A DNA stretch of 64,000 bases from Xanthomonas campestris pv. phormiicola (GTDB lineage Bacteria > Pseudomonadota > Gammaproteobacteria > Xanthomonadales > Xanthomonadaceae): positions 496,001 to 560,000 of the forward strand of contig CP102593.1 of the NCBI GenBank assembly GCA_025666215.1, in the 5' to 3' direction. The notes under the pieces were generated by a model, which was given only the letters and a program-made list of their open reading frames with translations, made no database searches and was not told where the DNA came from. The translations under genes were made by a program, and so were the position numbers. Shown here in pieces: positions 43,719 through 51,838 of this stretch (the first letter of the stretch is position 1; every line of letters begins with the position of its first letter).

Positions 43719-44780
43719 TCACTCCGCCGGCACGGCGCCGTCGGCATCGTCCAAGGCATGGTGGACATACAAGTGCTTGACCAGCACGTAGATCACCACG
43801 GTCAGCGGCGCCGCCAGCACCACCCCCATCGGTCCGAACAGCACGCCGATGCCGAACAGCGAGAACAGCAGCAACGCCGGCGGCAGGTCCACCGCGCGCG
43901 CCTGGATCAGCGGTTGCAGCACATGGCCCTCGATCTGCTGCAGCACCACGAACACCAGCAGCGCGCCCAGCGCCACCTGCGGACTGACCGTGAAGCCGAG
44001 CAGCACCGCCGGGACCGCCGCCACGATCGGGCCGACGATCGGGATGAAGTCCAGCAGCGCGGTCAGCAGGCCGATGCCGAGCGCCACCGGAACGCCCAGC
44101 AGCCACAGTCCCAGGCCGGTCAGGCTGCCGATCACCAGCATCGCCAGGAACTGACCGCCCAGCCAGGCGCGCAACACCTGGCCGCTGGCGGCCAAGGCCT
44201 CGTCGGCGACATCGCGCCGGTCGCGCGGCAGCAGCCGCAGCAGCCCGCGCCGGTACAGCTTGGGCTGCGCGGCAAGGTAGACGCCGCCGACGAGCATCAG
44301 CACCGCGTCGGTGATCCCGCCGCCGGCCGATAGCACGATCGCGCCGGCATGCGTGGCCAGCGTCGAAGCGCCGTCGCGCAACTGGTCGGGGATGCTCTCG
44401 ATCTGCGGCCCGAGCGGGCCGGACTGCAACCACGCGTGGAACTTGTTCCATGCCGCCGGCAACGTGGTCCGGAACGCGTCGATCTGGGCGGCGACTTCCG
44501 CGCCGAACAGCAACACGATCGAGGACAGGATCAGCACCAACAGCAGGATCACCAGGCCCAGTGCGGCCCATTCCGGAACCGGCAGCCACTTGCGCAACGC
44601 CGACGCCAGCCCGTGCAGCAGCACGCCGACCACCACCGCGCCGAACACGACCAGCAGCAGTTCGGAGAGTTGCCAGGCCAACAGGGCCAGGCCGCCCAGC
44701 GCCATGACGACCAGGACACGCGCCGCGAAAGGCCGCAGCGGGGACGGAGAACTCGGGGCGGAGGACAGCATCTGGAACAT
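43719..44780 (-). CDS. AI-2E family transporter (second copy)
   Basis: A 353-residue integral membrane protein of the same family as the gene at 3603, with early helices (VLVVMALGGLALLAWQLSE, LLLVVFGAVVVGVLLHG), a soluble domain, and the C-terminal LLTALLDFIPIVGPIVAAVPAV and VLAAPLTVVIYVLVKHLYV segments. The DFIPIVGP motif corresponds to NFAPYVGP in the first copy. ATG 44780 or 44771 is the likely start; the frame extends to 44867. The substrate is not known. Confidence 0.88.
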   Translation of the reverse strand: MFQMLSSAPSSPSPLRPFAARVLVVMALGGLALLAWQLSELLLVVFGAVVVGVLLHGLASALRKWLPVPEWAALGLVILLLVLILSSIVLLFGAEVAAQIDAFRTTLPAAWNKFHAWLQSGPLGPQIESIPDQLRDGASTLATHAGAIVLSAGGGITDAVLMLVGGVYLAAQPKLYRRGLLRLLPRDRRDVADEALAASGQVLRAWLGGQFLAMLVIGSLTGLGLWLLGVPVALGIGLLTALLDFIPIVGPIVAAVPAVLLGFTVSPQVALGALLVFVVLQQIEGHVLQPLIQARAVDLPPALLLFSLFGIGVLFGPMGVVLAAPLTVVIYVLVKHLYVHHALDDADGAVPAE

Positions 44781-44960
44781 CCCGGCAGAACGGCAGTGTA
44801 CGGACGATACGGTCAGCGAAGTGCAAGCCGGGCGAAGAGCGCGAGGCGCCGCGGTTGCCGCAACCATGCCCGTCCATGACCCGGGCTCGGCGCGGATGAC
44901 CGGCCTGGGCGCATTCCTGGCATGGGAAGAAGAAGTAGGCGAACGCCGGCGCCTGGCCGC

Positions 44961-45224
44961 CTAGCCTACGCCGACCATCCCGCAAGACCCAACGCCGATG
45001 ACGGCACAGCGGGCAAGCCAGCGCATGCCACGCGAGCGCCGGACCAGGTAAGCGAACGGCAGGCCGCCAACGACGATGCCCACGGCGGCGACCAGCCGGC
45101 CCGGCAGGTCGACGATCGGATTCTTCGGGCCGAATTCGGGCGGGCATTGGCTCGTCGCGTAGGCGGGGAAGGAGAGCGCGAGTAGCGCAATAAGCGCGCC
45201 GCCTGGCGAACGCCGCGATCGAAT
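44961..45224 (-). CDS. Small exported or membrane protein with non-canonical start (tentative)
   Basis: The frame IRSRRSPGGALIALLALSFPAYA looks like a signal peptide followed by a short mature part (SQCPPEFGPKNPIVDLPGRL) and a hydrophobic segment (LVAAVGIVVGGLPFAYLV). About 87 residues would be made from an ATT at 45224, the position where ATG would be expected; no ATG, GTG or TTG is in frame upstream near enough. It may be silenced by a start-codon mutation. Confidence 0.35.
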   Translation of the reverse strand: MRSRRSPGGALIALLALSFPAYATSQCPPEFGPKNPIVDLPGRLVAAVGIVVGGLPFAYLVRRSRGMRWLARCAVIGVGSCGMVGVG

Positions 45225-45328
45225 CTTTGTCCGTGCTAGCGCAGCGATCGCACAATGGCCGCAGGAGCGGCGACGGATGCCAAGACCACGGCGGGCGCAA
45301 CGGCTGGCACGGCGCCTGGGTCGCGTGC

Positions 45329-45757
45329 CTATCTGAGTTCCTTGCGAATGACCAACTTCAGGCCCGACCAGATCGCGTCCACCGCGCAGACCTTCACGTC
45401 GACGAAGCCGAGCGGCAGCGCCAACTCCCGGATGGTGTCTTCGGTGATGTCGGTCGGCAGCTTCGATGCCTTCTTGGGCCAGGAGACCCAGACAACGCCA
45501 TTGGGCCGGATCGCGCTTCGCAGCGCTGCGAGTTCTGCTTCCAGGACGCGCTTGCGCTCGGCGAAGAAATGCACGATGTCGGTGGCGGGAGAAACGGCCG
45601 AGTCGAAGACGGCCCCAGCGGGAAGCGGCCCGAGCAATGTGCGGTAGTTGTCGGGCGCGTATCGCGCAACCACGGTGCTGTTGGCCGCGATCCCCAGCTT
45701 TTGGGCGAGAGGCGTTCCGGAGCAGCCGGCGGGCTTCATGCTCATCATTGTCTGCAT
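45329..45757 (-). CDS. DUF3052-family protein
   Basis: A 142-residue cytosolic protein (MKPAGCSGTPLAQKLGIAAN ... PATDIVHFFAERKRVLEAELAALRSAI ... VWVSWPKKASKLPTDITED ... VKVCAVDAIWSGLKLVIRKE). The SGTPLAQKLGI opening and VWVSWPKKAS core are typical of DUF3052. ATGs at 45757, 45748, 45745 and 45739 are all possible starts; the last gives the family's usual beginning. Function unknown. Confidence 0.8.
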   Translation of the reverse strand: MQTMMSMKPAGCSGTPLAQKLGIAANSTVVARYAPDNYRTLLGPLPAGAVFDSAVSPATDIVHFFAERKRVLEAELAALRSAIRPNGVVWVSWPKKASKLPTDITEDTIRELALPLGFVDVKVCAVDAIWSGLKLVIRKELR

Positions 45758-45863
45758 GCCTGAATGTGTGGCGGCACCGGGCCGGAGGCACAAACACGGC
45801 CCAAGGTGGGCAAGCAGCCGCCATTGTGCGGCAGGCTCGGCTTGCATGCAGCGTCGGCTGCAT

Positions 45864-46541
45864 TCAGTAGAACTGGCAGGACCATGACCATTGCCCTTCG
45901 GGCGAGCGGAAGAAGTAGCCGACGCCGTTGTCTGCCCACATCCAGCCAACCTTCTCTTCCGACGCCACCTGGAAGACGAAGTCCTTCAAGCCGACGCCAT
46001 GCTGGATCTCGGTAGGGTATCCGCCGAACTTGGTACCGGCGTAGCGCGCGAAGTCGTCGAAGAATGCATCGGATGCCGCTTGGTCGTCGTTGACGGGCGT
46101 CAGGTCGACGCAGTCCCAGGCGTCTTCCCACCCGGGAGCATCGTCTCCTACCTCGCTCCATCGGATCGGAAAAGGCCGAAACGGGTGCGCTGTGGAGGGA
46201 AGCGGCTGCAGGCCATCCAGCGACCTGTACTCGCGGACCAGCCAGCCATCGCCATGCGCACGATCGAATGGGTGACGCTGCAGGTTCTGGAACAGCACCA
46301 GCAGCGCGATGCCGTCCAGCTGCGGGGGAACGAAGGGCAGCTCGTCGATCCGGACCTGCAACAGCGGAAACATCGGCTCGCCGTCCCACCAAGGAAGGCC
46401 TTCGTCCGGCAGGCCGACTGCGCGGCAGAACCATGACGTCAACGGGTCCTCGGGTGGGCGGAAGCCGCCGACCGTAGCGACGGAAGCATGGCGTAGCCGG
46501 GTGCGCAGCTGGTGCAGCGTTTGGACTGCAGCATCAGTCAT
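45864..46541 (-). CDS. DUF1963/YwqG-like protein
   Basis: A 225-residue soluble protein. PLLQVRIDELPFVPPQLDGIALLVLFQN and the later GGYPTEIQHG segment match DUF1963 (YwqG), a beta-rich domain of unknown function often located near toxin-immunity loci. It ends in WSWSCQFY. It starts at ATG 46541, 21 bp left of the next leftward gene's stop, so the two may form an operon. Confidence 0.75.
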   Translation of the reverse strand: MTDAAVQTLHQLRTRLRHASVATVGGFRPPEDPLTSWFCRAVGLPDEGLPWWDGEPMFPLLQVRIDELPFVPPQLDGIALLVLFQNLQRHPFDRAHGDGWLVREYRSLDGLQPLPSTAHPFRPFPIRWSEVGDDAPGWEDAWDCVDLTPVNDDQAASDAFFDDFARYAGTKFGGYPTEIQHGVGLKDFVFQVASEEKVGWMWADNGVGYFFRSPEGQWSWSCQFY

Positions 46542-46562
46542 GAAGTCGGATGGAACGGCCAG

Positions 46563-46931
46563 TCAGCTGCGCGCAGCTTCGGCCGGCAGCTTTCCAAGCC
46601 TGATGAGCCTTGATCGAATGGCGCCAACCGTCCGTTCGTGCGATTCGGCCAACTCTCTTGCTGTCTTCCCCGCCTCAAATTGCTCCACAAGTTGCCGATC
46701 TTCAGCCTCGGACCAAGGCGCACCGACATTGCCTGGACGGTCGGTATTCCGGGCAGTGGATTTCTTGGCTCGCTTGTCTTTCGATCCTTGAAGGGCGAGC
46801 GACGCGGTATACAAAGCGCGTACCGCATCCGGATGTTGGAGCGCGCTGTCGCTTGGAAACACCTCGCCGGTGAAGGGGTCGACCCCAGCTGCAAGTGCGG
46901 TGATGATCTTTAGTGCGCTATCAGTGTCCAT
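46563..46931 (-). CDS. Hypothetical protein with SANT/HTH-like C-terminus
   Basis: A 122-residue protein starting at ATG 46931. The C-terminal half (APWSEAEDRQLVEQFEAGKTARELAES, then RTVGAIRSRLIRLGKLP) resembles a Myb/SANT-type helix-turn-helix. The N-terminal half mentions DPFTGEVFPSDSALQHPDAVRALYTA. It lies directly left of the first attC-like site, so it may be the oldest cassette or the chromosomal flank. No attC separates it from the DUF1963 gene. Confidence 0.65.
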   Translation of the reverse strand: MDTDSALKIITALAAGVDPFTGEVFPSDSALQHPDAVRALYTASLALQGSKDKRAKKSTARNTDRPGNVGAPWSEAEDRQLVEQFEAGKTARELAESHERTVGAIRSRLIRLGKLPAEAARS

Positions 46932-46951
46932 ACCAAACTCCAATGGTCGCC

Positions 46952-47005
46952 AAGGCCAGAGTTGAGCCGCCTGCCGAAGCGGACCGCTCGAACGAAAGGT
47001 TAGCC
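46952..47005. other. Degenerate attC-like site
   Basis: GTTAGCC (46999-47005) ends a palindromic stretch (GAGCCGCCTGCCGAAGCGGACCGCTCG) with the right size for an attC site, but the opposite core is lost. It marks the distal end of the cassette array. Confidence 0.5.
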
Positions 47006-47016
47006 CGCTATGCTCG

Positions 47017-47240
47017 TCAGTCAACCCCCAACGAAAAGGCCTCGGCTTGAATGAATTCTTGGACCGTAGCCCAGTCGATGGCGAGAGGTTTGGCGACCTT
47101 GCCTGGATCGATACCAGCACACCTCATGCAGTCGCCAAAGAATAGAAAACGGTTGCCGCCAGTGGCGCCAAATGGACGGCTCCCTGTTTCGGCGTGCTGA
47201 GCGGGCGGCAGGACGAGCGCAACTCGGTCAACGCCGCCGC
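47017..47240 (-). pseudogene. Cassette ORF without a start codon
   Basis: On the minus strand a frame ending in TGA (47017-47019) is open for over 70 codons back into the next attC site. It reads GSRPFGATGGNRFLFFGDCM, RCAGIDPGKVAKPLAIDWAT and VQEFIQAEAFSLGVD, which looks protein-like. The only ATG in it is the internal one at GDCM. It is probably a 5'-truncated cassette gene. Family unknown. Confidence 0.4.
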
Positions 47241-47271
47241 GAAGCGGATTCGGCTCGATGGATTGTTAGCG
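47226..47271. other. attC site (short)
   Basis: Cores GGTCAAC (47226) and GTTAGCG (47265) flank a CCGCCGCGAAGCGG stem. The protease stop lies 6 bp beyond, as expected for a cassette read leftwards. Confidence 0.65.
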
Positions 47272-47276
47272 CCCGC

Positions 47277-48083
47277 CTACGGCGGTGTAGATATGATGCT
47301 TTCAATCCACTCGCTGTAATGACTCAGGCGGACATTGCAGCTGATCTGACCATATCTTCCTGGCGTCCTGATGGCGCTTTGAGGATCCGACCATGAGGTC
47401 AGTCCGGCCAAGAGCCAATCCTTCCGAGTCTGGAAAAGGACGGGTCCGCCACTGTCCCCACTTCCAGACCCGCCCTCAAGCGGGAGGGCGTCCGACGGCT
47501 TGTCGAACATATAGCAGAACCAGCGGCCATCGGCGCTGGTGACTTTGTTGTACGCACGGCGAAGCTCCGTGCGGTGGGCGCTGCTGAATTCGTATCCGGT
47601 GACTCCGTTACCCGTAGCGCCTTTTCCTATGATCTTGATGACCTGGCCGAACTCGTCATTGCTCCTGCTGATTGCGGCCGGAGTGACATCCGTAACGGGT
47701 TGTGCCAACTTGAGAAGTGCGATGTCATCGGAGGAGGAGAGCAATACTCTGAACAGCGTCCAATCCCAAGTGGCTAGCGCTTGGTCGAGTAGCTCTTGCG
47801 GAGGCTTCTTGTATCCGGGGTGTATCACGAGGCGTTCAACGTCCCGAGGTATCCCATTAAGAGTGACCTGCTTGATTTCGGATTGCCACGTGACCGCATG
47901 GGCAGCGGTCACAACCCATTGCGGTGCAATCAGCACGCCATGTCCCTCACCAGGCATGTCCACTAGAGCAGGAAACTCAGACGCCGGAACCCGATACTTT
48001 GCGTCGTCAACGTCATCTCGAATGACGATTGCGCTTGCACTGAAGGACACAACAAGCAGTGCGAGCAAGAAGAGTCGGGGCAT
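47277..48083 (-). CDS. Trypsin-like serine protease, exported (integron cassette)
   Basis: A 268-residue S1-family protease with signal peptide (MPRLFLLALLVVSFSASA). Triad: His in VTAAHAV, Asp in DDIALLKL, Ser in GSGDSGGPVLF. A short domain with two cysteines (RWFCYMFDKP, YGQISCNVRL) may hold a disulfide. The start at 48083 is supported by GAAGGA 7 bp upstream; the longer frame runs through the attC and a neighbouring cassette. It is flanked on both sides by attC sites, making it a self-contained cassette. Confidence 0.85.
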   Translation of the reverse strand: MPRLFLLALLVVSFSASAIVIRDDVDDAKYRVPASEFPALVDMPGEGHGVLIAPQWVVTAAHAVTWQSEIKQVTLNGIPRDVERLVIHPGYKKPPQELLDQALATWDWTLFRVLLSSSDDIALLKLAQPVTDVTPAAISRSNDEFGQVIKIIGKGATGNGVTGYEFSSAHRTELRRAYNKVTSADGRWFCYMFDKPSDALPLEGGSGSGDSGGPVLFQTRKDWLLAGLTSWSDPQSAIRTPGRYGQISCNVRLSHYSEWIESIISTPP

Positions 48084-48112
48084 ATGCGATTCCTTCGGAA
48101 GTCTCTTGGAGT

Positions 48113-48172
48113 GGCTAACGCTTGAATCAAGCCAGGCCGCGAGGTGGCTTCCGAGTGAGCGAATTATTAGGC
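48113..48172. other. attC site
   Basis: GGCTAAC (48113) and ATTAGGC (48166) bound a 60-bp imperfect palindrome. The right core carries the TAA stop of the next cassette gene. Confidence 0.75.
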
Positions 48173-48388
48173 GGCCGCTGCGCGGCCCGGCCGCCAACCA
48201 AGGAGGCGGGCAGGCAGGAACAGGATGGCCTGAAGGAGCGCGAACACAGCAGAGAACGTGATCCCTACAAGGCGAAACGGCACGGTGAGCAACCAGGCGA
48301 TTGGCCACAGGACCAAGGCCAGCACGGCAAGCGGCCAGCACAGAACAAAGAGAAGGCACCAGGCAACGATCGCAATTAGCGCTTTCAT
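48167..48388 (-). CDS. 73-residue membrane peptide (cassette; paralogue of 50011-50232)
   Basis: Two to three hydrophobic segments cover nearly the whole protein (ALIAIVAWCLLFVLCWPL, VLALVLWPIAWLL, ITFSAVFALLQAILFLPARLL), with a basic end WRPGR. It differs from the cassette at 50011 at only six of 73 positions, and the DNA just upstream is also similar, so an entire cassette has been duplicated. The stop codon lies in the attC core. No function known; such tiny membrane proteins are frequent in chromosomal integrons. Confidence 0.75.
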   Translation of the reverse strand: MKALIAIVAWCLLFVLCWPLAVLALVLWPIAWLLTVPFRLVGITFSAVFALLQAILFLPARLLGWRPGRAAAA

Positions 48389-48737
48389 AACGCGACTCTT
48401 TTGGTCCGTGAGCAGAACCGGAAGGGTTGCAGATTCAGGGCAATGCGGGGACTGGCGTGCGACGAACCAGCCAAATCGCCGGATAAAACCCCAGATATGG
48501 CGACGGATTCTCCCCCGCCGCCTGGCGTTTGAGCCGTGGCGGGGCCGACGGCGAGGTGGCCCGCCCGCTGGAAAAAACGATAGGCCCTGCCCGGAAGCGG
48601 GCCAGGTAACGGATTGCTTGTGGGCCACCGGTTTGTCGGAGGTGCACCGCGACTAGAGGAGTTTCCACGCTGCTTGGCGACGAGATCGCCATGGTGGGTG
48701 TGGATGTCAAGCGACCGGACGTGCTGGTGCTGCGCGC

Positions 48738-48795
48738 TGAAGCCAGAGCTACGCCGTGCTGCAAAGCGACGTCGGCTGGATGGATCGACAGCGCC
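48738..48795. other. Degenerate attC-like site
   Basis: GAGCTACGCCGTGCTGCAAAG and CGACGTCGGCTGGATGGATC resemble the body of the better attC sites (GCCGTGCCGC, GTCGGCTTGAATGAAT) but both cores are eroded. It sits directly after the racemase stop. The 48389-48737 interval to its left has no convincing gene apart from sequence related to the 50233-50292 cassette leader. Confidence 0.45.
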
Positions 48796-49499
48796 TACCG
48801 CGCGTTCTCGATTGCTTCGCGTAAGGCGGCGCGAGCGAGCAATCGCGTCGAGTCCAATGTTGGAAGCGCAGAGTTGTCGTCGTTGATGATCAGCGGGATC
48901 TCCGTGCATCCAAGAATGACGGCGTCGCAACCGCGATTCTTGAGTCGATGAATCATCTGCTGGAAATACGCGGTGGTTTCCGGCTTGAACACGCCATAGA
49001 CCAGTTCATCCATGATCAAGCGGCCGATTTCGTCGCGTTCCGCGTCAGTGGGACGAATGCACTCCAGTCCTTGCGCATGCAACTGGTCCGGATAGACGTT
49101 GCTGGCAACGAGCCACTGGGTCCCGGTAATGCCGAGGCGGCCGTAGCCTCTTGCGACGGCCTCCGACGCCACAACCTGCGCAATGTTCAGCCATGGCAGC
49201 GGAGATGCCGCCGCAACCTGGGCGAACGCTTGATGGATGGTGTTGTCGGGGCAGATCAGGAAATCCGCCCCTGCGGCGGCCAGCTTCCTGGCCGACGAAA
49301 GCATCAGCGTTGCAACACCGTCGAGATCGCCGGCGTTGAGGCACGCGACGTACTCGGCAAGAGACGCCGAATGCAAGGACACCTCCGGATGCGCGTGCGG
49401 TCCCAACAAGGCTGCCCCCTCCGCGCAGATGGTCCGGTAGCAAAGCGCCGCGCCCTCGGCAGAACATGCAACGATGCCGATATGTAGGGGGATTCTCAT
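48795..49499 (-). CDS. Aspartate/glutamate racemase-family protein (cassette)
   Basis: A 234-residue PLP-independent racemase-like protein. Two cysteine-bearing motifs expected in the family are visible: ADFLICPDNTIHQAF (first catalytic Cys) and DAVILGCTEIPLII (second catalytic Cys). GIVACSAEGAALCYRTI is the N-terminal substrate-binding strand. The gene overlaps the preceding broken ATPase gene by 4 bp (ATGA), so the two were one operon. Amino-acid racemases supply D-amino acids for the cell wall or catabolism. Confidence 0.85.
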   Translation of the reverse strand: MRIPLHIGIVACSAEGAALCYRTICAEGAALLGPHAHPEVSLHSASLAEYVACLNAGDLDGVATLMLSSARKLAAAGADFLICPDNTIHQAFAQVAAASPLPWLNIAQVVASEAVARGYGRLGITGTQWLVASNVYPDQLHAQGLECIRPTDAERDEIGRLIMDELVYGVFKPETTAYFQQMIHRLKNRGCDAVILGCTEIPLIINDDNSALPTLDSTRLLARAALREAIENAR

Positions 49500-49951
49500 T
49501 GCACCTCTATCACTTTCGCGAAGCCCTCAATCAGGCTTGGCGGCTCGATGGCCGAGTGTACATTCCGCACAGCTTGCTCGGCCACGACTTCATCGGCCGG
49601 CCGTGAGGCGTTACCCGAGAGGCATGCCTCGAGCGGCGTCTTGAACCAAACGGCGAGGGCCTCCACCGGGTGCGATCTTGCTGCGGCCACGATGGGCTGG
49701 CGCTCGGCCTGCTCGACCAAGATGGCGTCGAAGATGATCGCGCCCCGGAGTGTTGATGCGACGGATTTGGCCAGGCGCTCTCGCCCGCACCCCGCGGGCC
49801 TACAAGCACGTAGACTTTGCTGGAAGGATCCTGCGTTCCGAAGCGCTTCGTCCAAGACCTGGTACGATTTCGTCCATGCCGCCTGGTTGCATTCCGGCGT
49901 GACGACACGGCCGGTTTCGATCTGCAGGAAGCGATCGGGGTTGATATGCAC
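49496..49951 (-). pseudogene. P-loop ATPase/kinase-like gene with two frameshifts (cassette)
   Basis: The N-terminus (MHINPDRFLQIETGRVVTPE) and C-terminus (LAKSVASTLRGAIIFDAILV ... LAVWFKTPLEACLSG) are in one frame, while the P-loop (SKVYVLVGPRGAGES) is in another, so two opposite frameshifts lie near 49825 and 49785. The P-loop Lys is Glu (GAGES for GAGKS). Both changes would destroy nucleotide binding. It resembles zeta-type or AAA kinases that act on small substrates. It overlaps the racemase gene by 4 bp. Confidence 0.55.
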
Positions 49952-49971
49952 GGTTCGATGTCGAGCTGGGC

Positions 49972-50016
49972 GTCTAGCGCCTTAGCCAAGCAGCGCCGCG
50001 AAGCGAATGGTTAGGC
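49972..50016. other. attC site (short form)
   Basis: GTTAGGC (50010-50016) is a perfect core; the body GCAGCGCCGCGAAGCGA matches the other sites, and the far core is degraded (GTCTAGC at 49972). Confidence 0.65.
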
Positions 50017-50232
50017 CGCCGCTGCGTGTCCCGGCCGCCAACCAAAGAGGCGGGCAGGCAGGAACAGGATGGCCTGCAGGAGCGCGAACATCGCAGAGAA
50101 CGTGATCCCCACCAGGCGGAACGGCAGTGTCAACAACCAGGCGATTGGCCAAAGGACCAACGCCAGCACGGCCAGCGGCCAGCACAGAACAAAGAGGAGG
50201 AACCAGGCAACTACCGCAATTAGCGCTTTCAC
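50011..50232 (-). CDS. 73-residue membrane peptide (cassette; paralogue of 48167-48388)
   Basis: A near copy of the protein at 48167 (differences at residues 7, 11, 36, 48, 63 and 69, all conservative or mild). It starts with GTG at 50232 where the other copy has ATG. Three hydrophobic segments and a short basic tail. The stop is inside the attC core. The preserved sequence in two cassettes suggests selection on the protein. Confidence 0.75.
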   Translation of the reverse strand: MKALIAVVAWFLLFVLCWPLAVLALVLWPIAWLLTLPFRLVGITFSAMFALLQAILFLPARLFGWRPGHAAAA

Positions 50233-50444
50233 AACGCGACTCCTTTGGGCCGTGGGCAGAACCGGTCGGGTTACAGATCCAGGGCAATGCGGGGGGTAAT
50301 TGTTCCGCGAAGTGCAACGTTCCCAAACAGTAGTGCAGGTCCATGTCGTTTGACTACAGCGATAGTTCGAGCTTTTCTTCGGGCGGTATGCACTCCACGC
50401 AGCATCCTTTTGCTTGTGCTGATCATTTTCGCAACCGGAGAAGC

Positions 50445-50533
50445 AGCTAACGCCTGGATTAAGTCGGCCCGCGCGATCCACTGTCCGCTCGTGGCCATAA
50501 CGATGCGGGCTCGGCTTGAGTGAATTGTTAGGG
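50445..50533. other. attC site (long form, 89 bp)
   Basis: Left core AGCTAAC (50445), body CTGGATTAAGTCGGCCCGCG ... GCGGGCTCGGCTTGAGTGAA, right core GTTAGGG (50527). The arms pair well around a longer loop than in the 60-bp sites, so this may be a different attC subtype. Confidence 0.65.
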
Positions 50534-50809
50534 CTCACACCCCGCAAGCTGGAACAACTGCTGGTGCAGGACTCAAGTATGTGACCTGACCCTTGCAAAC
50601 ACGATATGCGAATGACTTGCTCGCCATGCCGGGATCTGGAACTTTTGCGGTGTGTAAAACTTGGCCTGAGGGCGATACAAGCCGAATGAGTGCACCATCT
50701 GGGCTCGCCGAGCTGCCCGGCGCGGCCAACTCCAATGTTAAGCCATCTGATAATTGAAGTGTCGCCGCCTGCTTGGAGGGCAGTTGTAGGTCAAAAGTGA
50801 CGGGGGTTA

Positions 50810-51635
50810 GGTCTTGTCATCATTTGCTGAGATAGGCGATGCTTGTCGCCCCCTCCTACATCGCCCTGCAATGAGACGTCGCTACGCCCTTCGAGACGAT
50901 CAGTGGGATCGCATCCGCGATCTGCTTCCCGGCCGAGCCGGCCATGTCGGTGTGACCGCCAAGGACAATCGACTGTTCGTCGAAGCCGTGCTGTACCGCT
51001 ACCGCGCCGGCATTCCCTGGCGGGACCTGCCTGAGCGCTTCGGTGATTTCCGCGTCATCCACCTACGACATACCCGCTGGAGCCGGTCAGGCGTCTGGCA
51101 ACGGGTGTTCCAGGCCCTGTCAGAAGACGCGGACAACGAATACGCGATGATCGACAGCACCATCGTCCGGGCGCATCAGCACAGCGCCGGGGCAAAAGGG
51201 GGGAGCCGCAGGCCATCGGACGCAGCCGCGGCGGACTGAGCAGCAAGATCCACGCGGTGGTCGATGCGCTGGGCAATCCGGTGGCATTTCATCTGACCGC
51301 AGGCCAGGCCTCGGATCTGGAAGGTGCAGATGCCTTGTTGCCGCGATTGTCGGTCGGCGCCTTGCTCGCTGATCGAGCCTACGACGCCAGCGCACGGGTG
51401 ATCGAGCCGATGCAGCGACAGGAGACGCAGATCGTCATCCCCTCCCATCCAACACGCAAGGTGCAGCGTGACTACGACCGGGTGTTGTACAGGGATCGAC
51501 ACCTGATCGAGAACTTCTTCGCCAGACTCAAGCAGTACCGGGCCATTGCCACCCGCTACGACAAGACAGCCTGCAACTTCCTCGGCGCGATCTACTGGAT
51601 CGCCTCGGTCATTTTGCTAAATTGATGACAGGCCC
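50810..51635 (+). mobile_element. IS5-family insertion sequence (IS427-like), 826 bp
   Basis: Ends are imperfect inverted repeats (GGTCTTGTCATCA at the left; the complement of the right end is GGGCCTGTCATCA). A 2-bp TA target duplication flanks it (50808-50809 and 51636-51637). The transposase is encoded in two overlapping frames joined by a slippery AAAAGGGGGG at about 51194. The element interrupts a cassette gene and appears intact. Confidence 0.85.
50871..51625 (+). CDS. IS5-family transposase, made by programmed frameshift
   Basis: First frame: MRRRYALRDDQWDRIRDLLPG ... MIDSTIVRAHQHSAGAKGG (first catalytic Asp), ending at 51239. After a -1/+2 shift in the A/G run the second frame continues EPQAIGRSRGGLSSKIHAVV, ALLADRAYDA (second Asp) and LIENFFARLKQYRAIATRYDK (catalytic Glu) to TGA at 51623-51625. 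The DDE triad is complete, so the enzyme may be active if frameshifting works. Confidence 0.85.
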
Positions 51636-51778
51636 TAGGTCATCGTGCTGCACCGAACCCGTGAACTGAACGCGATCAGGCACTGAAGCCAGAGCAGCGG
51701 CGGAAACAACACACATCAGTAAAGAAACAGCGGTAGCTTTCATCGTACACCTCCGGATTGTGCGAAGTTGCTTGTGAG

Positions 51779-51838
51779 CCCTAACGTCTGAATTAAGTCG
51801 CGCCGCGAAGCGGCGTCGGCTTGAATGAATTGTTAGCC
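51779..51838. other. attC site
   Basis: CCCTAAC (51779) and GTTAGCC (51832) flank the standard 60-bp body (GTCTGAATTAAGTCGCGCCG, CGAAGCGGCGTCGGCTTGAA). Confidence 0.85.

Larger units (their letters stand above)
50535..51743 (-). pseudogene. Exported small protein gene (cassette) split by an IS element
   Basis: The first 36 codons run leftward from ATG 51743 (signal peptide MKATAVSLLMCVVSAAALA, then VPDRVQFTGSVQHDDL), stop at the IS at 51636, and resume at 50807 with TPVTFDLQLPSKQAATLQLS to TGA 50535. Removing the IS and one TA restores a 126-codon gene. The mature protein has one cysteine pair (YRVCKGQ, VPACGV). A GGAGG Shine-Dalgarno precedes the ATG. No family recognised. Confidence 0.7.

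Noticed and set aside
50814..50870. Earlier transposase start at 50814
   Set aside because: It lies within 4 bp of the IS end, and family members begin at the MRRRYALRDDQW position, so ATG 50871 is preferred.
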